From assembly GCA_017620015.1 (NCBI GenBank), contig JAFZRE010000015.1, positions 186,001-250,000 on the forward strand: a DNA stretch of 64,000 nucleotides, read 5' to 3'. Within the stretch, counting starts at the first letter, position 1. Each line of letters opens with the position of its first letter. The notes beneath the pieces are model-generated. The model worked only from the letters and a program-made list of their open reading frames with translations. It had not been told where the DNA came from and made no database searches. Both the position numbers and the translations under genes were made by a program. The DNA comes from Bacteroidales bacterium (lineage in GTDB: Bacteria; Bacteroidota; Bacteroidia; Bacteroidales; ML635J-15). Below are positions 25,891-34,875 of this stretch, one piece after another.

Positions 25891-26841
25891 ATGAAAGCAT
25901 TAACAAAGACAAACTTCAATTTCAAGAACCAGAAAAGCCTGTACAACGGTAAGGTTCGCGACGTGTATAACATCAACGACGAACTTATGGTAATGGTAGT
26001 AACCGACAGAATCTCGGCATTCGATGTGATACTTCCCAAAGGTATTCCTTTCAAGGGTCAGGTACTGAACCAGATAGCATCGAAATTCCTCGACCTTACC
26101 GCCGACATAGTTCCGAACTGGAAAATCAGTTCGCCCGATCCGATGGTAACCGTAGGACACAAGTGCGAAGGCTATCCTATCGAGATGATTGTACGCGGAT
26201 ACCTCACTGGCAGTTCGTGGCGCGAATACAAGAACGGCGCACGTCAAATCTGCGGAGTGCCGATTCCCGAAGGAATGAAGGAACACCAGAAATTCGAAAA
26301 GCCGATCCTCACCCCTACTACGAAGGCAGAGCTTGGACTTCACGATGAAAATATTTCGCGAGAAGAAATAATCAGCCGTGGTTTGGTTTCGGAAGAAGAA
26401 TACTGCAAACTCGAGGAATACTCTCTCAAACTTTTCGAACGTGGCAGCCAGATAGCCAACAAGATGGGACTTATCCTCGTCGATACCAAGTACGAATTCG
26501 GCAAGAAGGATGGCAAGATCTACCTCATCGACGAAATCCACACACCCGACTCGTCGCGCTACTTCTACCTCGACACCTACCAGGCAAATTTCGATGCCGG
26601 CAAGCCGCAGCGTCAGCTTTCGAAGGAATTTGTACGCGAATGGCTGATGGAAAACGGATTCCAGGGCAAGGCAGGCCAGCAGGTTCCCGAAATGACCGAC
26701 GAAATTGTAAACGGCATATCAGACCGCTACATTGAATTGTATGAAAAGATTACTGGAGAAAAGTTCGTAAAGTCAGAATCCGACAACCTCGAAGAGAGAA
26801 TCTTCAACAACGTAAACAAATTTTTAGCCGAATACAAATAA
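25891..26841 (+). CDS. purC: Phosphoribosylaminoimidazole-succinocarboxamide synthase
   Basis: 316 residues, the longer purC form. [19 protein letters not shown] is the nucleotide-binding N-terminus. [16 protein letters not shown] and the [13 protein letters not shown] signature are complete. It joins aspartate to CAIR in purine synthesis. The stop codon is directly followed by the ugd start codon. Confidence 0.97.
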   Translation: MKALTKTNFNFKNQKSLYNGKVRDVYNINDELMVMVVTDRISAFDVILPKGIPFKGQVLNQIASKFLDLTADIVPNWKISSPDPMVTVGHKCEGYPIEMIVRGYLTGSSWREYKNGARQICGVPIPEGMKEHQKFEKPILTPTTKAELGLHDENISREEIISRGLVSEEEYCKLEEYSLKLFERGSQIANKMGLILVDTKYEFGKKDGKIYLIDEIHTPDSSRYFYLDTYQANFDAGKPQRQLSKEFVREWLMENGFQGKAGQQVPEMTDEIVNGISDRYIELYEKITGEKFVKSESDNLEERIFNNVNKFLAEYK

Positions 26842-28155
26842 ATGAAAATAGCAGTAATTGGAACGGGCTACGTAGGACTTGTTTCGGGAACTTGCTTCTC
26901 GGAATTAGGAGTCCGTGTATCGTGCCTCGACATCGACCAGAACAAAATCGCCAACCTCAACAAGGGCATACTTCCGATTTGGGAACCCGGACTTAAGGAT
27001 ATGGTTGATGACAACATGCACAAAGGTTTGCTGTCGTTTACCAGCGATTATGCCGAAGCGCTGAAGGATGCCGATGCTGCATTCATCTGCGTCGGCACAC
27101 CTCCCGACGAAGACGGCAGTGCCGACCTGAAATATGTGCTTGCCGTTGCCCGCGAAATCGGTCGTAACATCAGCGACTACATTGTTGTTGTCACAAAAAG
27201 CACCGTACCTATCGGAACATCCGAGAAAGTACGCAAGGCTGTAGCCGATGAAATTGCTGCGCGCAATGTTGACATAAAGTTCGATGTGGCCAGCAACCCC
27301 GAATTCCTGAAGGAAGGAAGTGCCGTCGCCGACTTTATGAAGCCCGACCGCGTTGTAGTGGGTGTTGACAGCGAAAAGGCCAAGGAACTTATGACAAGGC
27401 TCTACCGTCCGATGTTGCTCAACAATTTCCGCGTGATTTTCACCGACATACCAAGCGCAGAAATGATAAAGTACGCTGCAAATTCAATGCTTGCAACACG
27501 AATCAGCTTTATAAACGACCTTGCAAATCTCTGCGAACTCGTTGGCGCAGATATAAATATGGTGCGCAAGGGTATTGGCAGCGACACCCGTATAGGCAGC
27601 AAGTTTCTCTATTCGGGCTGTGGTTACGGCGGAAGCTGCTTCCCAAAGGATGTGAAGGCACTTATCAAGTCGGCAAGCGACTACGGATATTCTCTCAAAA
27701 TACTGACTGCCGTGGAAAATGTAAACAACCGCCAGAAGGAGATTCTGTTCGACAAGGTCTATAAGTATTTCGACGGCAACCTCAAGGGCAAGAAGATTGC
27801 AATGTGGGGACTAGCGTTCAAGCCAAATACCGACGATATGCGCGAAGCTCCGTCTCTCGTACTTGCAGAAAAGTTCACAACTATGGGTGCAGAAATATAC
27901 GCCTACGACCCTGTTGCTATGGACGAAGCAAAACGCCGTTTGGGTGATACGATAACTCTCTGTAAATCACCATACGAAGCCACAGAAAATGCCGATGCAC
28001 TTTTGCTCGTCACCGAATGGTCCGAATTTAGGGTTTTGGACTACAAACAGCTCGAAAAGATGAAACAAAAGCTCATTTTTGACGGACGAAACATTTACGA
28101 CCCCGAAGAAGTAAGGTCGTTCGGTTTCCAGTATTTCGGAATCGGAAGAATTTAG
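26842..28155 (+). CDS. ugd: UDP-glucose/UDP-sugar 6-dehydrogenase
   Basis: 437 residues. The Rossmann motif is GTGYVGLVSGTCFSELG at the N-terminus. The catalytic cysteine is in GCGYGGSCFPKD near residue 260. The C-terminal UDP-binding domain contains KGKKIAMWGLAFKPNTDDMR. It oxidises UDP-glucose to UDP-glucuronate for envelope polysaccharides. Adjacent to purC with no gap. Confidence 0.94.
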   Translation: MKIAVIGTGYVGLVSGTCFSELGVRVSCLDIDQNKIANLNKGILPIWEPGLKDMVDDNMHKGLLSFTSDYAEALKDADAAFICVGTPPDEDGSADLKYVLAVAREIGRNISDYIVVVTKSTVPIGTSEKVRKAVADEIAARNVDIKFDVASNPEFLKEGSAVADFMKPDRVVVGVDSEKAKELMTRLYRPMLLNNFRVIFTDIPSAEMIKYAANSMLATRISFINDLANLCELVGADINMVRKGIGSDTRIGSKFLYSGCGYGGSCFPKDVKALIKSASDYGYSLKILTAVENVNNRQKEILFDKVYKYFDGNLKGKKIAMWGLAFKPNTDDMREAPSLVLAEKFTTMGAEIYAYDPVAMDEAKRRLGDTITLCKSPYEATENADALLLVTEWSEFRVLDYKQLEKMKQKLIFDGRNIYDPEEVRSFGFQYFGIGRI

Positions 28156-28226
28156 TTATAAACAAAAGTTAATAAATATTAACATAATTTTGTCTGCAAA
28201 GAATAGGTGCTTTGAGAAAAAGCAAC

Positions 28227-28234
28227 TAACTTTG
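28227..28234 (+). promoter_or_regulatory. -7 box for the operon starting at 28253
   Basis: TAACTTTG, 18 bases before the ATG at 28253. It supports that start over the longer frame beginning at 28190. Confidence 0.6.
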
Positions 28235-28252
28235 CAGACAATTTGTTTTCTT

Positions 28253-29128
28253 ATGAGAAGGTTAGCCGTAGCAATATTACTGATTGCATCAATGCTTACG
28301 CTGGGCATCAATGCTAATGCCCAAGTAAAGAATGGCGTACATAGCAAGCTCGCAAAATATTTCGAGAACGAACAATGGGAAGACCTTGCGTTCAAGTGCG
28401 ATAAGATGATGGTACTGGAAAAATACAAGAATGATGCAGAACTTTACTTGTATTCAGCCTATGCATACGCAAAAATTTTCACAATGTGCCTTGACGACCC
28501 AAAGCTTCTCGACAAGACACCAGAATATCTTCAATCATACGACTTGGCACTAAGATATTCAGTCAACGCCAAGAAAAAGGACAAAAAGGCAAAAGTCCTC
28601 TTCCCCGACAACGACGACCTGCTCAAAGACATTGCCGTAATCGGAATGTATTATGTTGACCACTATGTGAGTGTTAAAAAATACGCAAAAGCCAATTCTA
28701 AAGTCAGGAAAATGCTGAAGACATATTCCGATGACAACTTCGTAACACTACAAGGATGCCTTGCTGCAATAACTGGCGACACGGCTACCGCCAACCCAAT
28801 AATGAGAAACCTTGAACTGCAGGCAGAAAAAGGCAAGCGCAGGGAAAAGGATACCGACTTTGCCATGATTGAAGCTTTCGACATATATGCCAACTGGTTG
28901 CTTGAAAAGGAAACTCCAGAACCCGAAGAAGCCAAGAAAATTCTTGCTCTCGGATTGAAGTTCTTCCCCGATGAGCCTGTTCTGGTTTACGATATGGAAC
29001 TTGCCAATGACCCCGAATACTCGACCGAACACGCCAAGCCAGAAAATGCAAAGAAAGCAGAATTCATGGTAAAGGCTTCGGCTATAACAGATGACGACGA
29101 CGATGACGATGATGAAGACGATGAATAA
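28253..29128 (+). CDS. Exported TPR-like protein with acidic C-terminal tail
   Basis: 291 residues with a signal peptide (MRRLAVAILLIASMLTLGIN, cleavage near ANAQ). The mature part is helical. Paired helices resembling TPR units occur around residues 40-100 and 150-220 (KYKNDAELYLYSAYAYAK; EAFDIYANWLLEKETPEPEE). It ends in a run of 12 acidic residues (eight Asp, then EDDE), which suggests calcium or cation binding, or just low complexity. The mtnP start codon lies inside the acidic-tail codons (8-base overlap). No family recognised. Confidence 0.65.
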   Translation: MRRLAVAILLIASMLTLGINANAQVKNGVHSKLAKYFENEQWEDLAFKCDKMMVLEKYKNDAELYLYSAYAYAKIFTMCLDDPKLLDKTPEYLQSYDLALRYSVNAKKKDKKAKVLFPDNDDLLKDIAVIGMYYVDHYVSVKKYAKANSKVRKMLKTYSDDNFVTLQGCLAAITGDTATANPIMRNLELQAEKGKRREKDTDFAMIEAFDIYANWLLEKETPEPEEAKKILALGLKFFPDEPVLVYDMELANDPEYSTEHAKPENAKKAEFMVKASAITDDDDDDDDEDDE

Positions 29129-29870
29129 CACTATAGGAATAATCGGGGGCACAGGCCTCGAAAAAAGCAACATACTTGAAAATCAATCATCACAGATAAT
29201 TACTACCTCTTTCGGAGAACCTTCTTCTCCCATAATTACAGGTAGCATCTGTGGAAAGAAAGTGGCAATAGTTTCTCGCCACGGACTGGAACATACAATC
29301 ACGCCAAGCAACGTAAACTACCGTGCCAACATTATGGCTCTCAAGAAGCTTGGATGCAAGGATGTAATTGCAACTACCGCCTGCGGAAGCCTGCGCGAAG
29401 AAATCGCCCCGGGACATTTCGCTGTACCCGACCAGTTCATCGACTTCACAAAGCACAGAATAAACACCTTCTACGAAGAATTCGAACCAAACAATATGGT
29501 ACACTGCCCGATGGCACACCCGTACAACGACCGTCTGCGCGAAATACTTGTCAATGCGACAAAAGCACAGAACGCCAGCGTACATAATGAAGCAACAATC
29601 ATAACCATCGAAGGACCAAGGTTCTCGTCGAAAGCAGAATCGAAAATGTTCCGTCTGTGGGGTGCCGACCTTATCAATATGACAACTGCTACCGAAACCG
29701 CACTGGCAAACGAAGCAGGACTGAATTACGCACTTCTCTCAATCGCTACCGACTACGACTGCTGGAAGGATGACGAAAAGCCCGTATCGCTCGAAATGAT
29801 TCTTGAAAACTTTAAGAAAAGCGTCGATGTGATGCAAAAAATCCTCGTCGAAGCGATTAAAAACATTTGA
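29121..29870 (+). CDS. mtnP: S-methyl-5'-thioadenosine phosphorylase family protein
   Basis: 249 residues from the ATG at 29121 (MNNTIGIIGGTGLEKSNIL); the longer frame upstream is the acidic tail read in another frame. VSRHGLEHTITPSNVNYRAN is the phosphate and ribose region. NMTTATETALANEAGLNYAL and SIATDYDCW form the purine pocket, with the Asp that favours 6-amino purines. Expected to split methylthioadenosine into adenine and methylthioribose phosphate. A purine nucleoside phosphorylase role is the alternative. Confidence 0.85.
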   Translation: MNNTIGIIGGTGLEKSNILENQSSQIITTSFGEPSSPIITGSICGKKVAIVSRHGLEHTITPSNVNYRANIMALKKLGCKDVIATTACGSLREEIAPGHFAVPDQFIDFTKHRINTFYEEFEPNNMVHCPMAHPYNDRLREILVNATKAQNASVHNEATIITIEGPRFSSKAESKMFRLWGADLINMTTATETALANEAGLNYALLSIATDYDCWKDDEKPVSLEMILENFKKSVDVMQKILVEAIKNI

Positions 29871-29872
29871 AA

Positions 29873-30616
29873 ATGGCAAAAATAACTAGTTACGAGGTTA
29901 TCAGGATTATAAACAGAAAACCTCTCTTTCTGAGTGACCATTTCGCAAGGTTCGAAAACACGCTTGCCTCTGTTGACAGCAACATAAAGGTCGAAAACAT
30001 ACAGTTCGGCTCAATGCTATACAAGTGCATAACAGACAACAACATAGAAAACGGCAACATCAAGGTCGAAGCCATCTACGCCACCGAAAGCAAGACCTTG
30101 GAATACATCTGCCACGAAATTCCGCACCACTACCCCACCGACGAGCAGTACAAAAATGGCGTGCCGACTCTGACTTTCGCCTACGAGAGACAGAACCCTC
30201 ACAATAAAATCTGGAACCAGAACCTCCGCGATACCGTTGACAAGTTCATCGCCGACAACAAGATATTTGAAGCCGTATATGTAAACTCACACAACAAAAT
30301 TACAGAAGGAACACGTTCCAACATTTTCTTCATCAGCGGCGACAAACTGGTTTCAGCTCAAGAAAAGGACATTTTGAAAGGCGTAACACGCAAATACATA
30401 ATCGACACCGCCAAACGTAACGGATTCGTCTACGAGGAAAAGGACATCGATTTGTCGGAGATTTCCAGTTTCGATGCGGCATTCATATCAGGCACATCGC
30501 CAAAGATTCTACCGATAGCCACTATGGACAATGTAAGTTTCGATGTCGAAAACGAAAAACTGCGTCTGCTTATGCAGAAGTTCAACGAAGTCATAAACCA
30601 AAACATTGGACAGTGA
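29873..30616 (+). CDS. Class IV PLP aminotransferase/lyase family protein
   Basis: 247 residues. The PLP lysine is placed at K112 (PHNKIWNQ) and the PLP-nitrogen glutamate at E145 (KITEGTRSNIFF). Their 33-residue spacing is that of aminodeoxychorismate lyase and branched-chain aminotransferases. The product could be 4-amino-4-deoxychorismate lyase or an amino-acid aminotransferase; sequence does not decide. It starts two bases after mtnP and may serve methionine salvage (transamination of the keto acid), but that is inference from position. Confidence 0.78.
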   Translation: MAKITSYEVIRIINRKPLFLSDHFARFENTLASVDSNIKVENIQFGSMLYKCITDNNIENGNIKVEAIYATESKTLEYICHEIPHHYPTDEQYKNGVPTLTFAYERQNPHNKIWNQNLRDTVDKFIADNKIFEAVYVNSHNKITEGTRSNIFFISGDKLVSAQEKDILKGVTRKYIIDTAKRNGFVYEEKDIDLSEISSFDAAFISGTSPKILPIATMDNVSFDVENEKLRLLMQKFNEVINQNIGQ

Positions 30617-31404
30617 ATACAAAAAAGGACGTCATTCCGCAAGTCAGAACATACACGCGATACGGAACGGAGAGCGTTGTAATGTTCGATTGTGCGGAAT
30701 CCCCAAAGAAAAGGAGATTCCGTATAGACTGGCTCACAAGCATCGTACCTTATGCTGTTCGCTTTGTCTTACGGAATGACGAAGAAAGAGTAAAAAAAAG
30801 CAATAAATTCTGTTCAACGTTAAACTATAGGCACCTCATTGCAATAGTCGCAATGTTTGCATCCTTTTGCGCAAATGCACAAGAAGACTGGCACGACTGC
30901 AAATGCAACACACCTATATATTATCGCGTATGTGAAAGCGGCAAGGACTATCAGGTAAAATGCAAGTTCACGCTTAACGCACCGATAGAAAAGTGCATAG
31001 ACATATTCTGCAATGCAGAGAACCATACCAAATGGATTTACAACTGCATCGAGAGCAAGACTTTGGCAAAAGATTCGGCATCGGGTGTTTTCCGCAATAT
31101 AATAGAGGCACCCTTCTTCATGAAAGACCGCGAAGTGTTTGTCGAGTACAAGATTGTCAGAAATTTTGACGGAAGTGTCAATATTACGCACACTTGTCTG
31201 CCAGACTATCGTCCCCGCAACGACAAGTACGAGCGTATAACACGCCTAAAATCAACATATATATTTTATCCTAAAGGGAAAAATTCTACAGAAGTAGATT
31301 ATTTTACCGAAACTGGCGGACCTGCAAATCTGCCCGATTTTCTGCTGTACATCTTCCTCTGCAAGTCAACCCAGCAGACAATAAGAAACTTACAGAATAT
31401 GTAG
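30613..31404 (+). CDS. Exported START-like (SRPBCC) domain protein with repeat-derived N-terminus
   Basis: The open frame begins at GTG 30613, overlapping the aminotransferase stop, and encodes 263 residues. Residues 1 to about 60 come from an inverted-repeat element (30631-30780) and do not look like protein. The gene proper seems to begin near the signal-peptide-like stretch HLIAIVAMFASFCANAQ (about residues 74-90). Only one ATG (30853) lies there, which gives a very short signal. The mature part (IYYRVCESGKDYQVKCKFTL to the end) has the START/polyketide-cyclase pattern, including a membrane-lipid-like pocket signature (APFFMKDREVFVEYK). The true start is uncertain and the insertion may have removed the original one. 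Confidence 0.6.
   Translation: MNTKKDVIPQVRTYTRYGTESVVMFDCAESPKKRRFRIDWLTSIVPYAVRFVLRNDEERVKKSNKFCSTLNYRHLIAIVAMFASFCANAQEDWHDCKCNTPIYYRVCESGKDYQVKCKFTLNAPIEKCIDIFCNAENHTKWIYNCIESKTLAKDSASGVFRNIIEAPFFMKDREVFVEYKIVRNFDGSVNITHTCLPDYRPRNDKYERITRLKSTYIFYPKGKNSTEVDYFTETGGPANLPDFLLYIFLCKSTQQTIRNLQNM
30631..30780. mobile_element. MITE-like inverted-repeat element
   Basis: Bounded by GTCATTCCG (30631-30639) and its complement CGGAATGAC (30772-30780). There is an inner inverted pair, GCGGAATC (about 30696) and GATTCCGT (about 30714). About 150 bp, no transposase. It is read through by the START-like open frame. The motif GACATTCCG also ends the hairpin at 4875-4968. Confidence 0.6.
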
Positions 31405-31411
31405 AAATCAA

Positions 31412-31446
31412 ACTTTCAGACATCCGCATAAGCGAATGCTGAAAGT
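31412..31446. terminator. Long hairpin between convergent genes
   Basis: ACTTTCAG pairs with CTGAAAGT and CATCCGC pairs, with one mismatch, with GCGAATG around an ATAA loop. No T-tract follows, so termination is likely but not certain. Confidence 0.55.
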
Positions 31447-31457
31447 CTGCCCATTGA

Positions 31458-34400
31458 CTAGTCGTTATCCTTTACACAACGAACGCTGAATCCCCAGCTC
31501 TTAGACTTTTGTGATATATTAACAGTAGCAGAAGCATTGGTCATCTGAGCCCTCTGCCCATTTGTTGATGTCCACCACCCGCCTTCGTCAGTAATTCCTA
31601 CGAAATTACTAGACTGAACAGTACCACCAGATGTACCACCATTATAATAACCACCTGGCAATGCTGAAAATCCCGATGCATTGTTCTGAGACCTTTCATA
31701 TCCTACAGCACAAGTATTATTTGAAGACGACCAGTATTCGGTAGATGCCAATGCACTTGCCACATTAGAGGAATTGCCATTGCAAATATATTCGCTATTT
31801 TGACCAAGATAAGCTATAAGCTGCTCCCATTCAGCCTTGCTTGGCAGATGCCATCCCAAAGGACAAGCCGTCTGTGCAGAATTATAATTATATAGCGTTC
31901 CGTATGTATTGTAATTTGCATTATTCGAAGCATAAATATAATAGAGTGATGCTGATGTGCTCGACGTATTGTTAACCTGTGGCAAATACCTCATATTTGA
32001 AGTCATCCAAACCTGGTCGCCATATTCCATTGTGCAATAGGTATTACCATCGCGGGCATCGGTTACAAGTTCATGGTAAACAAGATGCAAAGTCACGATA
32101 CTGTCGCAACCATTGGCTGCTGTATATACCCATTCATGATCGCCAGAAGAAGTGTAGGTTCTTCCGTCCCATGGATATGGACCGCATATTGTATCCCAAA
32201 ACTCATACTCTACGCTATTTTTTATTGTCAAGTTCAATGTGACAAGGCTGTCGCAACCAGCAACCGAATGTAAAGTCTTCGGATATGTTCCGCTTTCGGT
32301 ATAAGTATCGCCTTCCCATTCGTAAGAATCACAAGCAGTAATGTTTACAGTCCTTGTATATGTCGGATTTATTGTCAAACGCAATGTAACAACACTATCA
32401 CAACCATATCTGTTTGTCAAGGTCTTAGTATAGTTTCCGCTTGAATTATAAGTTGTCCCTTCCCAAGTGTAAGAATCACATGCAGTCTGCTCATCAATTA
32501 TTCCAGAGTTAGGCTCGCCGATGAAAAGATGCAATGTAACCGTACTATCGCAACCGACATATGAATCAAAACGCCTTACATAATCATTGGTTTGCGTATA
32601 TACGTTACCAGCCCATGTATATGAACCACAAGCATATACTGTAATTTCATTTGTTACGTCATCCAATATATTTATATGGTATGTAACTGTACTGTCGCAA
32701 CCGTTAGATGCTGTATATGTACGATAATATGTACCTGTTTCCGTTATTCTCTCCCCATCAAGCAAATACTGGTGGCAGGCATCTATGGTCTTTTCAGCCG
32801 TCTTGGAATTCTTTATTGTAAGGAGCAAAACAACTACGCTATCGCAGTGTTCACTATTGCCCCAAGGAATCTGATGTTCATATCTGCCCGACTGCGTATA
32901 TTCCTGACCGAACCATGTATAAGAATCGCAAGCCTCCACTACTTGTTCTGAATAAGTTGTATGACCGACAGTAAGGTGCAAACGGACTATACTGTCGCAA
33001 TAGTTGTTCGGATGATAATGCAAATCGTACACATTGCTTTCGGTGTATGTGTGTCCGTCGAATGTAAATGAATCGCAGGCACTCTCGTAAATATCATGTA
33101 CTGTATCATGGATAACCGTAAGGTGCAACTCAACAACACTATCGCAACCAGTATAAGGATTATCCAGTGTCTCGGTATAGGTACCAGTTGACGTATATGT
33201 GTGTCCATTAATATATAATTGACCGCATACCAGCATATCAACCCTATGGAATCCCGAACGATTGAGAATAAGATTGAGCCTTACAATGCTGTCGCACCCG
33301 TGCTGGTTTATCAAATGTACGGTATCGGTATCATTGCTTCCATAATATGTATGACCATGCCAAGTGTACTGGTCGCATGCGTGTACAGTTTCGACCACAT
33401 CATTGCTCAATCTTGTAAAATGCAGATGGACAATGCTGTCGCACATATACTGCGACTGGAAGTGCTGGGTATACACGCCAGTTTCGGTATAGGTTTCACC
33501 GTTCCAAGTAATTTCACTGCAATCCGATTCATATATATGGTGTGTAATATTTTCGGCCCTAGTAAAATGCAAGGTCACAGTACTATCGCAACCGCCCACC
33601 GAGAATAAGTCTGCGACATAATTGCCAGTGGTAGTACAACTGATTCCATTCCAATATATAGGCTGGCATGCAGTTATAGTGTTTTCTGTTTCGGTCGGAT
33701 GGTCAATTACAATATCAACAACCACAACACTATCGCAACCACCAGCAGACAAAAGATGCAAAGTTCCAGCCGACTGGGTGCTTTCATAATATGTCCTACC
33801 ATTGAACACATATTCTTCGCATCCGTGTCTAGTATCAACACCCAAGAAATAATTACAATAAGGAATACTAAAATGTATGGTTATATCCTCGCTACCGTTC
33901 TGATGTGTCCTGAATTCCGAAGCGTCGAAAACAATATCGTTATATGTTGTATATGCCAGATACTCCATCTCGTCGCCAAAATTGAACTCGTTAGCCACAA
34001 CAGCCTTTGAACTAATAGAAATGTCGGAACTCGACTTCAACGCCAACCTGTTGGTTCCACAGCTTCCGAGGTTTACCATCTTCACCATATACCTGCCTGT
34101 GCTTGTAACAGCAGTCAGGAAATAAGCCTGAGGAGTTGCCAGAGTTATCTCGAACAGATGTTCGCCAGCAGGCAGTTTGCCATTATATTCGGCATATTCA
34201 CGACCATTGGCATCAACGACCTTCAACGAAACGAAATCACTCTCCTGCAACGTAAGCTTGGCCTCGGTTACACAATCGAATGGATTAGGTACATTCTGCT
34301 CCAATCCCGATTGGTTCACATCGAGCATAGGAACGGCAAGAGCCTCCAGCAGGACTACTGTATCAGGATAATAAATCATCTGCTCCCAATGACGGGAAAT

Positions 34401-34550
34401 GTTCCGGACCTGAAGACTATCTATCTTCTGGTATATCTCCTCAGTTATTCCCCCACCACTACCACGGCCTGTAAAACTAAGCGTCACGGTCTGTGAAAAT
34501 GCACCGACAAACGCAAAAAATAATACAGCCGACATGAGCAACTTCTTCAT
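31458..34550 (-). CDS. Giant surface protein: 12 Cys-repeats plus C-terminal FISUMP domain
   Basis: 1030 residues from the ATG at 34550 (MKKLLMSAVLFFAFVGAFSQ, signal peptide). There are four parts. (1) A 60-residue N-terminal module with the pattern LxFxG...IDSLQVRNISRHWEQMIYYPDT. (2) A sorting-tail-like segment in an unusual internal place (NVPNPFDCVTEAKLTLQES ... YMVKMVNLGS). (3) Twelve tandem units of about 45 residues of the form ACDSYTWxGxTYTxSGxY...GCDSxVTLxLT, each with two Cys that could form a disulfide. (4) A C-terminal FISUMP domain (DGNTYCTMEYGDQVWMTSNM ... CPLGWHLPSKAEWEQL ... SVRCVKDND). Likely exported to the surface; function unknown. A paralogue at 53776 has only two Cys units. 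Confidence 0.85.
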   Translation of the reverse strand: MKKLLMSAVLFFAFVGAFSQTVTLSFTGRGSGGGITEEIYQKIDSLQVRNISRHWEQMIYYPDTVVLLEALAVPMLDVNQSGLEQNVPNPFDCVTEAKLTLQESDFVSLKVVDANGREYAEYNGKLPAGEHLFEITLATPQAYFLTAVTSTGRYMVKMVNLGSCGTNRLALKSSSDISISSKAVVANEFNFGDEMEYLAYTTYNDIVFDASEFRTHQNGSEDITIHFSIPYCNYFLGVDTRHGCEEYVFNGRTYYESTQSAGTLHLLSAGGCDSVVVVDIVIDHPTETENTITACQPIYWNGISCTTTGNYVADLFSVGGCDSTVTLHFTRAENITHHIYESDCSEITWNGETYTETGVYTQHFQSQYMCDSIVHLHFTRLSNDVVETVHACDQYTWHGHTYYGSNDTDTVHLINQHGCDSIVRLNLILNRSGFHRVDMLVCGQLYINGHTYTSTGTYTETLDNPYTGCDSVVELHLTVIHDTVHDIYESACDSFTFDGHTYTESNVYDLHYHPNNYCDSIVRLHLTVGHTTYSEQVVEACDSYTWFGQEYTQSGRYEHQIPWGNSEHCDSVVVLLLTIKNSKTAEKTIDACHQYLLDGERITETGTYYRTYTASNGCDSTVTYHINILDDVTNEITVYACGSYTWAGNVYTQTNDYVRRFDSYVGCDSTVTLHLFIGEPNSGIIDEQTACDSYTWEGTTYNSSGNYTKTLTNRYGCDSVVTLRLTINPTYTRTVNITACDSYEWEGDTYTESGTYPKTLHSVAGCDSLVTLNLTIKNSVEYEFWDTICGPYPWDGRTYTSSGDHEWVYTAANGCDSIVTLHLVYHELVTDARDGNTYCTMEYGDQVWMTSNMRYLPQVNNTSSTSASLYYIYASNNANYNTYGTLYNYNSAQTACPLGWHLPSKAEWEQLIAYLGQNSEYICNGNSSNVASALASTEYWSSSNNTCAVGYERSQNNASGFSALPGGYYNGGTSGGTVQSSNFVGITDEGGWWTSTNGQRAQMTNASATVNISQKSKSWGFSVRCVKDND

Positions 34551-34618
34551 ATTTTTATCTTTTATATCAATAAACATTCTCGCAAAAAAGCCAAATTTCA
34601 ATCGAAAAAATAAGGTTT

Positions 34619-34626
34619 CAAATATA
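34619..34626 (-). promoter_or_regulatory. -7 box for the Cys-repeat FISUMP gene
   Basis: Minus strand TATATTTG, 68 bases before the ATG at 34550. The same box sequence precedes the paralogue at 53776. Confidence 0.5.
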
Positions 34627-34826
34627 ATACCAAATATCTTCCAAAAGATAACTAATTGGCTATCAATAATTCATTTCAAATAATTACAAATTACAAAGAT
34701 ACAACTAATTGTCCAATCCGCAAAGAAAAAACTTATTTTTTGTCAAAATTTGAATCGTGATAATTGCTGATGAAAAAAATCAGCAAAAATTCGTCTCAAA
34801 AACAAATGCCGTCACGAAAAAAACAT

Positions 34827-34834
34827 TATCTTTG
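34827..34834 (+). promoter_or_regulatory. -7 box for the glycogen synthase-phosphorylase gene
   Basis: TATCTTTG, 41 bases before the ATG at 34876. Confidence 0.6.
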
Positions 34835-34875
34835 AAGCCTTAAATTTATATAGTTTATCATAAAAGTATTCATAC

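Larger units (their letters stand above)
34551..34875. other. Divergent intergenic region with two promoters
   Basis: AT-rich, no gene. It holds a minus-strand box at 34619-34626 for the Cys-repeat protein and a plus-strand box at 34827-34834 for the glycogen enzyme. No other structure noted. Confidence 0.6.
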
